This document shows, piece after piece, positions 9,450 to 19,346 of a stretch of 64,000 bases of DNA (position 1 is the stretch's first letter; every line of letters begins with the position of its first letter). The notes beneath the pieces are model-generated. The model was not told where the DNA came from, ran no database searches, and saw nothing but the letters and a program-made list of their open reading frames with translations. A program made the position numbers and the translations under genes. The stretch spans positions 7,736 to 71,735 of the forward strand of contig CAVSIA010000013.1 in assembly GCA_963727575.1 (NCBI GenBank), given 5' to 3'. This stretch comes from JAHQVI01 sp963727575. Lineage in GTDB: Bacteria > Pseudomonadota > Alphaproteobacteria > Rhizobiales > Rhodomicrobiaceae.

Positions 9450-11207
9450 CTATTCCTTGTCTTCTTCTTCTTCCTCGTCCTCGCCGCCGCGTTCCTGGGC
9501 TTTGGACAATGCCGCGCCAAGGATGTCGCCGAGCGAAGCGCCGCTATCGGTGGAGCCGTATTGGGCAACGGCCTGCTTCTCCTCGGCGATTTCAAGCGCC
9601 TTGATGGAGACCGAGATCTTGCGGCTGTTCTTGTCGACCGACTGGATCGCCGCGTCGACCATGTCACCGGGCGAGAAGCGTTCCGGACGCTGCTCCGACC
9701 GGTCGCGGGACAGATCGGCGCGCCGGATGAAGGCCGTCATGTCGGTGCCGGAAATTCTCACTTCCAGACCGCCATCCTTCACCTCGAGCACTTCGCAGGT
9801 GACGATCGCACCCTTGCGCATGGTGTCGGCTGCCTTGAACGGATCGCTGCCGAGCTGCTTGATGCCCAGGCTGATGCGCTCCTTGTCCGGGTCGGCGTCG
9901 AGAACCACGGCGCGAACCTCGTCGCCCTTCTTGTAGTCCTTGAGCGCTTCTTCGCCCGACTTGTTCCAGTCGAGATCGGAGAGATGCACCATGCCGTCGA
10001 TGCCGCCGTCCAGACCGACGAACAGACCGAACTCGGTAATGTTCCGGACCTGGCCGCTGATCTCCGAGCCCTTCGGATATTTCTCGGTGAAGCCTTCCCA
10101 CGGATTTTCCTGGGTCTGCTTCAGGCCGAGCGAGATGCGGCGCTTGTTGGCGTCGACCTCGAGCACCTGGACTTCGACCTCCTGGCTGGTGGAGACGATC
10201 TTGCCGGGGTGGACGTTCTTCTTCACCCAGCTCATTTCCGAGACGTGGATCAGGCCCTCGACACCCGGCTCCAGCTCGACGAACGCGCCGTAATCGGTGA
10301 TGTTGGTGACCTTGCCCATGAACCTGGCGTCGATCGGGTATTTCGCCTCGATGCCTTCCCACGGGTCGGACTCGAGCTGCTTCATGCCCAGGCTGATGCG
10401 GTGCGTTTCCGGATTGATGCGGATGATCTGCACCTTCACCGTGTCGCCGACATTCAGGATCTCGTTGGGATGATTGACGCGGCGCCAGGCCATGTCGGTG
10501 ACATGCAGGAGGCCGTCGATGCCGCCGAGGTCGATGAACGCGCCGTAATCGGTGATGTTCTTGACCACGCCCTCGACCGTCTGGCCCTCTTCGAGCTTGG
10601 CGACGATTTCGGAGCGCTGCTCGGCGCGGGTCTCTTCGAGAACGGAACGGCGCGAGACGACGATATTGCCGCGGCGGCGATCCATCTTCAGGATCTGGAA
10701 AGGCTGCGGCACGTTCATCAGGGGCGAAATATCGCGCACGGGCCGGATGTCGACCTGGCTGCCCGGCAGAAACGCCACGGCGCCGTCGAGGTCGACGGTG
10801 AAGCCGCCCTTGACCTTGTTGAAGATCACGCCTTCGACCTTCTCGCCGGCGTTGAACTTCTCTTCCAGGCGGTTCCAGCTCTCTTCGCGGCGCGCCTTCT
10901 CACGGCTGAGCACGGCCTCGCCGACCGCGTTCTCGACGCGTTCGAGATAGACTTCCACCTCGTCGCCGATGGCGACCGTCGGTTGCCGGCCGCTCAGGCC
11001 GAATTCCTTCAATGCGACGCGGCCCTCTGTCTTGAGGCCGACATCGATGACCGCGAGGTCATTTTCAATCGCGACAATCTTGCCTTTGACAACACTGCCT
11101 TCGCCGACATCCGATTCTGCGAATGCTTCCTCCAAGAGGGCAGCAAAGTCCTCGCGGCTCGGATTATATTCGCTCGCGGTGCGTTCGTTCGTTTGCGGTA
11201 AACTCAT
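9450..11207 (-). CDS. rpsA: 30S ribosomal protein S1
   Basis: Binds mRNA on the 30S subunit. 585 residues from ATG 11207, preceded by AGGGAA. Six S1 repeats can be read, with repeated motifs such as GVVKNITDYGAFIDLGGIDG, GKVTNITDYGAFVELEPGVEG and GQVRNITEFGLFVGLDGGIDG, and linkers of the WxxIEAKYP / WEGFTEKYP type. The C-terminus is a strongly acidic run (GGEDEEEEEDKE). A longer open frame upstream of 11207 is not coding. cmk lies 180 bp upstream and aroA beyond, the classic aroA-cmk-rpsA order. Confidence 0.97.
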   Translation of the reverse strand: MSLPQTNERTASEYNPSREDFAALLEEAFAESDVGEGSVVKGKIVAIENDLAVIDVGLKTEGRVALKEFGLSGRQPTVAIGDEVEVYLERVENAVGEAVLSREKARREESWNRLEEKFNAGEKVEGVIFNKVKGGFTVDLDGAVAFLPGSQVDIRPVRDISPLMNVPQPFQILKMDRRRGNIVVSRRSVLEETRAEQRSEIVAKLEEGQTVEGVVKNITDYGAFIDLGGIDGLLHVTDMAWRRVNHPNEILNVGDTVKVQIIRINPETHRISLGMKQLESDPWEGIEAKYPIDARFMGKVTNITDYGAFVELEPGVEGLIHVSEMSWVKKNVHPGKIVSTSQEVEVQVLEVDANKRRISLGLKQTQENPWEGFTEKYPKGSEISGQVRNITEFGLFVGLDGGIDGMVHLSDLDWNKSGEEALKDYKKGDEVRAVVLDADPDKERISLGIKQLGSDPFKAADTMRKGAIVTCEVLEVKDGGLEVRISGTDMTAFIRRADLSRDRSEQRPERFSPGDMVDAAIQSVDKNSRKISVSIKALEIAEEKQAVAQYGSTDSGASLGDILGAALSKAQERGGEDEEEEEDKE

Positions 11208-11387
11208 CAAATTCCCTGCCGGTTGCTGGTTTGAGGTCGATACAACGGAATAAGCGGCCCCGCCTCTCCTCACCGGCTTGGGAGAGAGCTTGACCGTATT
11301 CCGCAAAATTTTCCGGTTGCCGGAAAGACAAATGATAGCCGCTTGTAACGGATGCAAGATCCAGCAAGGGCCGCTGGGTGGAACCCA

Positions 11388-12026
11388 TCAGCTCTGCGAG
11401 GCCCTGCCGATCGCGGCGTCGATCAATCTCACGGCGGCGAAAAATGCTGCTTCTATATCCAATTTGGTCGTATCGAGCAAGTGCGCGTCCTCGGCAACCC
11501 GCAGAGGCGCTGCGGTTCGGCCCTGATCGCGCAGGTCACGTTTCTCCAGATCGGCGTAAACGGCGTCCTCGGTGATCGCCTCGCCGCGCCCCGTCAACTC
11601 GCGGTGGCGGCGGCGGGCACGCTCGCGCAGATCGGCGGTAATGTAAATCTTCACGTCCGCATCCGGGAAAATCACGGTGCCGATATCCCGGCCCTCGACC
11701 ACGGCGCCGGCACGGGAGTTGGCGAAGGTCCGCTGCGTCTCGAACAGCGCGTTGCGGACCCCGGCGAACTGGGCGACGACGGAGGCCGCCTCGCCCATAT
11801 GGCGCACACGCAGGTTCGGATCGTCGAGGCTCGCCAAGTCGATCGCCCTGGCGACGCGCTCCGCCGCACTCGCGTCTTCCAGGTTTTCACCTGCCCGGAT
11901 CATGTCGCGGGCAACGCCGCGATAGAGCATCCCGGTATCCAGATGGGCCACGCCGTAACGTAGCGCCAGACGTTTTGCGAGCGTGCCTTTGCCTGACGCG
12001 GCCGGCCCGTCGATTGCAATGATCAT
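11388..12026 (-). CDS. cmk: Cytidylate kinase
   Basis: Phosphorylates CMP and dCMP with ATP. 212 residues; P-loop IDGPAASGKGT at the N-terminus, HLDTGMLYRGVA (substrate-binding), VVEGRDIGTVIFPDADVKIYITA and the lid segment RARRRHRELTGRGE. ATG shares one base with the aroA stop (TAATG), so the two are translationally coupled. Confidence 0.97.
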   Translation of the reverse strand: MIIAIDGPAASGKGTLAKRLALRYGVAHLDTGMLYRGVARDMIRAGENLEDASAAERVARAIDLASLDDPNLRVRHMGEAASVVAQFAGVRNALFETQRTFANSRAGAVVEGRDIGTVIFPDADVKIYITADLRERARRRHRELTGRGEAITEDAVYADLEKRDLRDQGRTAAPLRVAEDAHLLDTTKLDIEAAFFAAVRLIDAAIGRASQS

Positions 12027-13366
12027 TACCTCTCGTCCCCGACTGGACGGAAATCGGCGCCGAGCGCCTGCATGACATCGACGAATATGGGAAAGCTTGT
12101 CTCGATCATGGTGGTGTCGTCAACCGCGATCGGGTTTGCCGCGCCGAGACCGAGGGTCAGAAACGCCATGGCGATGCGGTGATCCATGTCGGTGTGAACC
12201 GTGGCGCCGCCGGGGACGCCGTCGCCGCCGCGGACGAACAGGGTGGCGCCCTCGGAATGAGCATCGACACCGCAGGCCATCAGGCCCTTCTCGGTCGCCG
12301 CGAGCCGGTCGCTTTCCTTGACCCTGAGCTCGGCGAGCCCCTCCATCACCGTCTCGCCTTCGGCATAGGCGGCCAGCGCCGCCAGGACCGGATATTCGTC
12401 GATCATCGACGGCGCGCGCTCCGCCGGAACGCGAATCGCTTGCAACGGACCGTGGACGACGCGAAGGTCGCTCACCGGCTCGCCGCCCTGTTCGCGCTCG
12501 TTCTCATAGGAGATCTTGGCGCCCATTTCGCGGACCGTCTCGTAAAAGCCTGTCCGCGTCGGGTTGACGAGCACATTCTCGATGACGATATCGGATCCCG
12601 GACAGATGAGAGCCGCCGCGGCGAGAAACGCCGCCGAGCTCGGATCGCCGGGCACGTCGATCGGCCGGCCCTTGAGGACGGGCTGCCCCTTCAGCGTGAT
12701 TCGCCGGCCGTCCTCGCCGTCCACGATTTCGATCTTCGCGCCGAGATAGGCGAGCATCTTCTCGGTGTGGTCGCGGGTGTTCTCGGCCTCGATGACGGTG
12801 GTCTCGCCGGCCGAGGCGAGCCCGGCGAGCAGGATGGCGGATTTGACCTGGGCCGAGGGAACGGGAAGCCGGTAGACGATGGGGACGACCCGCGCGGTTC
12901 CGCGCAAAGTGAGCGGCAGCGTATCGCGGCGCTCTTCGACGATGCTGAGGCCCATTTCCTTGAGCGGCGCCAGCACACGGCCCATCGGCCTGCGGCAGAG
13001 CGAGGCATCGCCGGTGAACACCGCTTCGATGGCCTGGCCGGTGAGGACGCCGGCCATCAGCCTGGCGCCGGTCCCGGAGTTGCCGAAATCGAGCGGCTCG
13101 TCCGGCGTGATCAGGCCGCCAATGCCGCGCCCGGTCACGACCCAGACGTTGTCCTCGTACACGACCCCGGCCCCGAGTTGGGCGACGATCCTGGCGGTGG
13201 CGAGAACGTCCGCGGCATCCAGAAGTCCGGTGATCCGGGTTTCGCCGATCGCCAGGGCGCCGAACATCAGCGCCCTGTGGGAAATCGACTTATCCCCCGG
13301 CACGCGGACTCGGCCGGATAAGGGCCCCGATCGGGAGGCGGCTAGCGCAGGCATGTCAAAAACCAA
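12026..13366 (-). CDS. aroA: 3-phosphoshikimate 1-carboxyvinyltransferase (EPSP synthase)
   Basis: Shikimate pathway enzyme joining PEP and shikimate 3-phosphate. 446 residues. Motifs: VPGDKSISHRALMFGALA near the N-terminus, LDFGNSGTGARLMAG, IDEYPVLAALAA and LRVKESDRLAA. The segment GNSGTGARLMAGVL has Ala after GTG, resembling class II (glyphosate-insensitive) rather than the GNAGTAMR class I motif. Start either ATG 13366 or four codons later. Diverges from the TIGR02300 gene. Confidence 0.96.
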   Translation of the reverse strand: MVFDMPALAASRSGPLSGRVRVPGDKSISHRALMFGALAIGETRITGLLDAADVLATARIVAQLGAGVVYEDNVWVVTGRGIGGLITPDEPLDFGNSGTGARLMAGVLTGQAIEAVFTGDASLCRRPMGRVLAPLKEMGLSIVEERRDTLPLTLRGTARVVPIVYRLPVPSAQVKSAILLAGLASAGETTVIEAENTRDHTEKMLAYLGAKIEIVDGEDGRRITLKGQPVLKGRPIDVPGDPSSAAFLAAAALICPGSDIVIENVLVNPTRTGFYETVREMGAKISYENEREQGGEPVSDLRVVHGPLQAIRVPAERAPSMIDEYPVLAALAAYAEGETVMEGLAELRVKESDRLAATEKGLMACGVDAHSEGATLFVRGGDGVPGGATVHTDMDHRIAMAFLTLGLGAANPIAVDDTTMIETSFPIFVDVMQALGADFRPVGDER

Positions 13367-13565
13367 GTATGTTGCAGTTGAAATTCGGCAATTTCAACGA
13401 TTTCGCCCGCCGCCATAGAGCCGCCTGAAAGCCAGCCTGTCAATTCTCATTGAAAGCCGGCGCACAGCGCGATCATTTGCCTTTGACAGAGCAGGTCATC
13501 CGTGACTATGCAATTTTCCAATTTCCCAAAAGTCCTAACCGACTTCCCTATGACGAGGCAATCGT

Positions 13566-13973
13566 ATGTCAATGAAAGCTGCCCGAGGAACAAAGCGGGT
13601 CTGCCAAAGCTGCGGCAGCAAATTCTACGACCTGAACCGCGATCCGATCACCTGCCCGATGTGCAGCACCGTGTTCCAGTTTCAGGAGTCGCGCCCGAAA
13701 CCGGCGCTGGCCGCGCGCGTCCAGGACGCTGAAGACGATGAGGCGATCACCCCGGCGGCGCCCGCCAACGTCGAAATGGTGTCGCTCGAGGAGGTCGGAG
13801 CCGACGAAGCCAACATCCCGGATCTGGAGGGCGACCCGCTGGTCGATATCGACGAGGAAGAGGCCGACCTTGGCGACGAGGACGAAACCTTCATCGAGGT
13901 CGAGGATGACGACGATGACGGCGACGTCACCGGGATCGTCGGCGGCTCGCGCGACGAAGACGACGAGGTCTGA
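13566..13973 (+). CDS. TIGR02300 family zinc-finger-like protein
   Basis: 135 residues. N-terminus has RGTKRVCQSCGSKFYDLNRDP then CPMCSTVF: two CxxC pairs and the FYDLNRDP motif define the alphaproteobacterial TIGR02300 family, whose function is not known. The remainder is a highly acidic low-complexity tail (runs of D and E up to the last residue). It is adjacent to aroA in many alphaproteobacteria, divergently as here. A regulatory or RNA/ribosome-related role has been suggested only by context; I do not assign one. Confidence 0.88.
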   Translation: MSMKAARGTKRVCQSCGSKFYDLNRDPITCPMCSTVFQFQESRPKPALAARVQDAEDDEAITPAAPANVEMVSLEEVGADEANIPDLEGDPLVDIDEEEADLGDEDETFIEVEDDDDDGDVTGIVGGSRDEDDEV

Positions 13974-14009
13974 TCGCGTTTTGCTCCTCCAACCCGGCGC
14001 GCTCACTTC

Positions 14010-15242
14010 ATGATTTACGACCTTTGCGTCATCGGCGGCGGTATTGTCGGGCTTGCGAGCGCGCTGAAATTCGCCGAAGCGCATCCCGGCGCCGCCATCG
14101 CCGTCCTCGAAAAGGAGGCGGGCGTCGGGCAGCATCAGACCGGGCACAATAGCGGCGTCATCCATTCCGGAATCTATTACGCGCCCGGGAGCTTCAAGGC
14201 GGAGCTTTGCCGGAAGGGGGTCAACGAAACCATCGACTTCTGCGAGGCGCATAACATCCCCTATGTGACCTGCGGAAAGATGCTCGTCGCCACCAACGAG
14301 GCCGAGCGGGTCCGGATGGACCAGCTCTTCGAGCGCGCGGAGCAGAACGACGTCGAGGCGGAGCGGATCGACGCCGCCGAATTGCAGCGGCGCGAGCCCT
14401 ACATCACCGGGGTCGGCGCGATCTTCGTGCCGAGCACCGGCATCGTCGACTACAAGGCGATCTGCCGGGCCATGGCCGACGACCTTCGCGGATACGGCGC
14501 GGATATTGCCTTCAATGCCAAGGTCACGAGCATCCGCGAGGGCATCGAATACGTCACGGTGCGGGCCGGTGAGCAGGAGTGGAAGGCGCGCCATCTGATC
14601 GCCTGCGGCGGCTTGCAGTCGGATCGCATCGCCCGTCTCGCCGGCATCGAGACCGATTTCAAGATCGTGCCGTTCCGGGGCGAATATTACCGGCTGCCGA
14701 CCGAGAAGAACGCCATCGTCAACGCGCTGATCTATCCGGTGCCGGACCCGGCCTTGCCGTTTCTCGGCATCCACCTGACGCGCACCATCGACGGCGGCGT
14801 CACGGTCGGGCCGAATGCGGTGCTGGGATGGGCGCGCGAGGGCTATCCGAAGTTCTCGTTCTCGCCGCGCGACGCCTTCTCCTTCCTCAGATTCCCCGGC
14901 TTCTGGCGGGTGATCGGCAAAAATCTCCAATCCGGGATCTCCGAGATGCGCAATTCGCTGTCCAAGAGCCGCTATCTGGAGGAGTGCCGTAAATATTGCC
15001 CGAGCCTGGACCTCGACGATCTGCTGCCCAATGAGGCCGGCATCCGCGCCCAGGCGGTTCTGCGCGACGGCACGCTGCTGCATGATTTCCTGTTCAAGGA
15101 GACCGAGCGCATGCTGCATGTGTGCAATGCGCCCTCCCCCGCCGCGACATCGGCCCTGCCGATCGGGCAGATGATCGTGGACCGGCTCGCGGGCAAGGTC
15201 GCGCCGACGAATAATGCCGCGCCAAGGCGCGCGCGCATCTGA
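14010..15242 (+). CDS. lhgO: L-2-hydroxyglutarate oxidase (FAD)
   Basis: FAD-dependent enzyme of the DAO fold that oxidises L-2-hydroxyglutarate to 2-oxoglutarate. 410 residues. FAD motif CVIGGGIVGLASALKF at residues 6-21, then GVGQHQTGHNSGVIHSGIYY, characteristic of LhgO, and IVDYKAICRAMADD. C-terminal NAPSPAATSALPIG closes the FAD site. Start at 14010, 36 bp after the previous gene, no strong ribosome site. It could work with the succinate-semialdehyde dehydrogenase at 23.3 kb, but the two are not linked in an operon. Confidence 0.92.
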   Translation: MIYDLCVIGGGIVGLASALKFAEAHPGAAIAVLEKEAGVGQHQTGHNSGVIHSGIYYAPGSFKAELCRKGVNETIDFCEAHNIPYVTCGKMLVATNEAERVRMDQLFERAEQNDVEAERIDAAELQRREPYITGVGAIFVPSTGIVDYKAICRAMADDLRGYGADIAFNAKVTSIREGIEYVTVRAGEQEWKARHLIACGGLQSDRIARLAGIETDFKIVPFRGEYYRLPTEKNAIVNALIYPVPDPALPFLGIHLTRTIDGGVTVGPNAVLGWAREGYPKFSFSPRDAFSFLRFPGFWRVIGKNLQSGISEMRNSLSKSRYLEECRKYCPSLDLDDLLPNEAGIRAQAVLRDGTLLHDFLFKETERMLHVCNAPSPAATSALPIGQMIVDRLAGKVAPTNNAAPRRARI

Positions 15243-15284
15243 ACGCTGCGGAGAGGCTTCAGCACAGACGCATGGGGACCGGCG

Positions 15285-15697
15285 TCAGGCCCCGCGTCCG
15301 ACGAACCTCGCCGTGCCCCAGACGATCAGCAGGACCACCAGGCTGCCGGCAAGGAAGGACAGCGCTCTGTTGATCAGATAAGTCATGCCCAAGGTCGTCG
15401 TGTAGGTCGTCGCGCCGTCGCCTGCCGTGCGCAGGATCTTGAAACTGGCGTCCGGTCCAAGGTTCGGGATGACGTAGAGAAAGCTGTGCTTCGCCTTGGC
15501 GGTATCGGTGAACTCGATCTGACAATAGGACAGAATTTGAGCTGCGACCGGCATTTCGCCAGGGTGACTTTGGCGTCCCTGACGATTTCGAGCTGCTGGT
15601 TGCTCAGCGTCAGATCGGTCAACAGCGGCGGCGCAAGCAGGAAACCCAGAAATCCCAACGCCGCCAGCACCACGGCAACCACCAGGATCGTCTTCAT
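15285..15697 (-). CDS. Small two-helix membrane protein of unknown function, one frameshift
   Basis: Reading MKTILVVAVVLAALGFLGF from ATG 15697 gives an N-terminal membrane helix, a periplasmic part (LTLSNQQLEIVRDAKVTLAKC), then after a frame change near 15535 continues SYCQIEFTDTAKAKHSFLYVIPNLG and a second helix (ALSFLAGSLVVLLIVWGTARF). Joined product about 137 residues. Two cysteines flank the break. I do not recognise a family. Converges on lhgO. Confidence 0.45.
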
Positions 15698-16013
15698 ACG
15701 GAAAGCTCCCCTTCCCTCGACACGTGTGCCGCACATAGCTAGTCAGAGACCGTGTCGCCTCTATGGCGGTCGCGGCGGCCTCTCCTGGGCTTCGCGCCGA
15801 CGCCACGCAGGACGCCCGGCATGGGCTACGTCCCAGCCGGAGCGTAATACGCAATATCACTGATCTAAATGAAAAGCCAAACAGCGCGATGTCGATTGCT
15901 TCGGCAGCGCCGGCGACGCCCGCATCGAGGGTTTCTGGCGGCCGCGAAGCAGCGGCCAGACGTCGCCGCATGCGCAGCGCGCGGCCGGCCGCAATCCGGT
16001 CCGCGCGGACCGC
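15698..16013. other. Gap between membrane protein and tonB-like gene
   Basis: About 316 bp, GC-rich. Short open frames on both strands are arginine/alanine-rich and look like noise. No RNA gene or strong hairpin seen. Confidence 0.4.
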
Positions 16014-17721
16014 TCAGCGAAACAGGAAGGGCACAACGAAGCGCCGATTTGAGGCGCGCGTGCCTCTCGGCGTCCTCGGATAGGGTGCGGCGCTCCGTAC
16101 GGCATCGATGACACTTTTGTCGAGGGCTGTGATGCCGCTGGAACGTAGAATTTTCGCCGTGCGCACATGACCCGAAATCGACAGCGTAAATGTTACGACG
16201 ACGACACCGGAGCCGTTGCCGGAGCCCGGCTTGTGCGCGGCGAGTTGCGCGCGCACGCTGTCGCGGTAGGCGCTGGCCGACCCTGCGGAACTCTCGTCGC
16301 GCTCGGCGGCGGCGGCTTTGCCTGGCCCATTCGAGCTGCTCAACTCCTGACTTGGGAGGTAGCCGGCAACGCGCGTCCGGCGCATTGGCAGCGGCACGTC
16401 AGATGCCTCGCCGACAAGCGGCGGCGGCTCGGCGGCGAGGCTTGCGACCGTGGCGTCCGCGGCGGGCTCAGAGCTTGCAAGACGGGCCTCGACCTTTTGA
16501 GCGGGCAGGCCTGCCTTGTCTTCCGGCCAGATGGCATTGGCCTGCGCCAACGCCGCGACGGCCGAATTCGCCGCCATTGCTCCGTGGCGGCGCGCGCTCG
16601 CCCCTGGTCGCCGCCTGCGACGCGGGACGCGGGCCGTCCTGCTCATTGTCGACCGCGGCATCCCCGCCGGGCTTGGGCGCGCCAATTGCACCGGATGCGG
16701 ATGGATTGTCGGCACGATCCGGTTTCGGCTCGGCCTCGATCATGGCGAGCAGCGGATTCAATATCGATGGATCGGCAATCCGGCTCGAAGGCACCCCCGG
16801 CTTTTCCGCCGACTGCTGCGGGGCAAAGGCGGTCGGCTCAGGCTCCTCGCGGAAGGCGACCTTTTGCCCGGGCGCGGCCAGTTTTCCGCCGGGACGCGCT
16901 GGCTCCGAATGGCCAATTCCGGGCGCCGCCGCATGTCTCAGCTCGACCGGGCCGACGTCGACCTCCGCCAGAGCCGCCGCATCCGTTTCCGCGGGATCGA
17001 CCTTCGGCTGCGGCGAGGCGCTCATGCCGCCGTGCTGCCCGGCGGCGGCCCGCCGCGACTTCCGTTCGCGCGGCGCGCCTCGTGCCGCATCTTCCGGCCA
17101 CACGGAGCCCGTCGATTGCGCGAATGTCGGGCGCATCGGATAAATCGGCGCCCTTGGAACCGCGCCCGGACCACGAGGGCCGCGCGGCTCAGGCGCATCG
17201 GACTCGTCCGGCCCGACCGCGCCCGGGATGCCCTGGTCCTCCGTCTGTGGCGCCTGGCCTGCCGGTATCGGCGCATTCAGCGCCCCGGAAATGCCGGAAT
17301 CTTCCGGCAATGACCCGGCCTGCGCCTGCACGGTCTGGTAACGGATCGAGGCGACCGGCTCCTGTTGCTCCCGCCGCGCCTCATTCAGCACCTCCGCCCG
17401 TTTCCTCGGCCGGCCCGCCGATGGCCAAAACGGCTCGCGATCCGCTTTAGGCAGCGCGGGACGAGGATCGAGCTGGGCGAGCTCGATGCGGATGGCCGGC
17501 AGCACGTCCTGCGCATAGTCTTCACGCGAGAGGCGCAGAAAGCCGATCAGATAAATGAGCAAGCCGCTATGCAGAACAATCAAAACAGCCAGCGCAAACC
17601 AATGGCTGCGGCTGCGCTTCTGCCGATGAGGCCTGCGCAGATCGAGCAGGTTCTGATCGACGAAGCCTGGATCGGTGCTCCAGCCGGGCACGTGGGTTCG
17701 GGTCGGTCTTCTTCTTTTCAT
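16014..17721 (-). CDS. TonB family energy-transducer-like protein, one frameshift
   Basis: Start ATG 17721 (MKRRRPTRTHV). A single membrane helix (WFALAVLIVLHSGLLIYLIGFL, about residues 40-61) follows a basic N-terminus; then a long Pro/Ala/Glu-rich periplasmic linker; then a TonB C-terminal domain with VVVTFTLSISGHVRTAKIL, ALDKSVIDAVRSAAPYPRTP and final FVVPFLFR. The frame changes near 16590. Joined length about 568 residues, much longer than E. coli TonB, mainly because of the linker. Such proteins couple the proton-motive force to outer-membrane receptors; no ExbB/ExbD gene is adjacent. Confidence 0.7.
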
Positions 17722-17962
17722 GTGCCGCTTTGCAACGCCACGGCTCGAAACGCGCACATCGCCAACGCCGAGCATGACGCATAATACAACCTTATGGCGA
17801 ATTTTCCCTTTTTACACTCCATTAACGGGCATCGCCATCGAATAGCGCCTCCCGGATGGCAACTCCGCCGGTTTTCCCCATCTGATTGCAACCCTGGGTC
17901 GGTGGACAGGGTCCCGATTCGCGACACTATGGGATAAAACTAGGGGCACAGGGGTAGCACCA

Positions 17963-19231
17963 ATGGGAATGCGACGCTCTTTTGGGGAGAGGCGCCGCTA
18001 TTTCGGGATCTACGGATCACCGACGCTTATTTCCGCAGCCGTATTCACGCTCATCGCAGGCCAGTCCAGCGCGTTTGCCGCATGTCCTGCAGGTTCGATC
18101 GCTGTCGAGGCCAGCAATGGACGCTGCGTTCTTGCCGTCGAAATCGGCGATGACACCGGAGAGATCCCGCAGGATCCGAAAGAGGGCGGCGGAGACGGCG
18201 GCCAGGAGGGTGGACCCGGCCGCACCGACATTCTCTCCAATCTCGCCGGCCTCGGCCAAACCTTTGCCACCGCGGGCGTTCTCGCCTCCGCGATCACCCA
18301 GGACGTGATTGCCGCCGCTCTCGACGGCAAGATCGAGCCGGCCGTCAGCCCGGTGATGGTGACCGTCTCCGGCTTTCCGTCCTCGCCCTACATGATTTCC
18401 GGCTACAAGACGCTGTCGCATGACGGCTTTTCGATCAACTCCGCGATCCTGCCGAATTCGGTGAAGACGCCGGGCTTCGACGAAGAGAATTACGGATTGA
18501 CGATCGGCACGCGCTTCGACGGATCGAATATCTTCGACACGGCCCCCGGCAGCGTGACGCTGGGCGTGCTCGGCAACTACACGCACACCGAGATCGACAT
18601 CGACGCGCCGGTCGGTTTTCCACAGTTTTCCAAAGGCGGTTCGGCCGAGATCAACTCCTGGTCGGTCGGCGGCTTCGGCCTCGTTACCGACGGGCGCCGT
18701 TACGGGCTGCTGTCGGTCACCGGCACGTTCGGGTCGCCCGAAACCAGCAGCAATGTCGTTCCCGCGTCGGCCTCGTTCAATAATTTCGGCCTCGCCACCT
18801 CGGCCATGGCCGGCGTCCTCGTTCCCGTCAGCGGCGACACCCGGCTCGATCTGCGCGGCGGCCTTAACTACATCTACGCGCGCAGCGACGACTACGTGGA
18901 CTCGGCCAATATCGCCTATACGGACGGGCACATGGAGGAGTTCTCGGGCAGCGTTTCAGCGCGTCTGTTCACGATGGTGCGCGGCACGGATTACAATCTC
19001 CGGCCGTTCGTTCAGGGGGGCCTCACGCAGCGCTTCCACTACCAGAACGAGCTGACCATCGGCGGCACCGACTTTTCGTTCGACGATGCCGATACGTCCG
19101 CCTTCGCCCGCGCCGGCGTCGATTTCGAGGTCGGCCAGTCGACGCAGGCTTATGTCGCCGTGCGCGGCGATGCCAGTGAGGACTACGAGGCGATTTCCGC
19201 CCAGGTCGGCCTGACCTTCAAGCTGGATTAG
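17963..19231 (+). CDS. Outer-membrane beta-barrel (autotransporter-type) protein
   Basis: 422 residues. Signal peptide ends near SSAFAACPAGS; a Gly-rich acidic linker (GEIPQDPKEGGGDGGQEGGPG) leads to a C-terminal barrel with alternating beta strands and the closing strand EAISAQVGLTFKLD. The barrel resembles the autotransporter domain fold, but there is no long passenger, so it is probably a stand-alone barrel. Ribosome site AGGGG lies 9 nt before ATG. Divergent from the TonB-like gene, which suggests, without proof, a common role at the envelope. Confidence 0.7.
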   Translation: MGMRRSFGERRRYFGIYGSPTLISAAVFTLIAGQSSAFAACPAGSIAVEASNGRCVLAVEIGDDTGEIPQDPKEGGGDGGQEGGPGRTDILSNLAGLGQTFATAGVLASAITQDVIAAALDGKIEPAVSPVMVTVSGFPSSPYMISGYKTLSHDGFSINSAILPNSVKTPGFDEENYGLTIGTRFDGSNIFDTAPGSVTLGVLGNYTHTEIDIDAPVGFPQFSKGGSAEINSWSVGGFGLVTDGRRYGLLSVTGTFGSPETSSNVVPASASFNNFGLATSAMAGVLVPVSGDTRLDLRGGLNYIYARSDDYVDSANIAYTDGHMEEFSGSVSARLFTMVRGTDYNLRPFVQGGLTQRFHYQNELTIGGTDFSFDDADTSAFARAGVDFEVGQSTQAYVAVRGDASEDYEAISAQVGLTFKLD

Positions 19232-19346
19232 CGCGGCCGGTCCTGTAACCGGACCGACTGTGCCGCTCTATCTGCTTTTCCTGGCATCGGATTATCCGAA
19301 AACCGCATCGCATTTTGCGGTCCGACGCTCTGACGCGTCGTCGCCG

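Noticed and set aside
9561..11201. 546-codon plus-strand open frame opposite rpsA
   Set aside because: Entirely antisense to ribosomal protein S1; its sequence mirrors the repeated S1 domains. A shadow of the codon bias.
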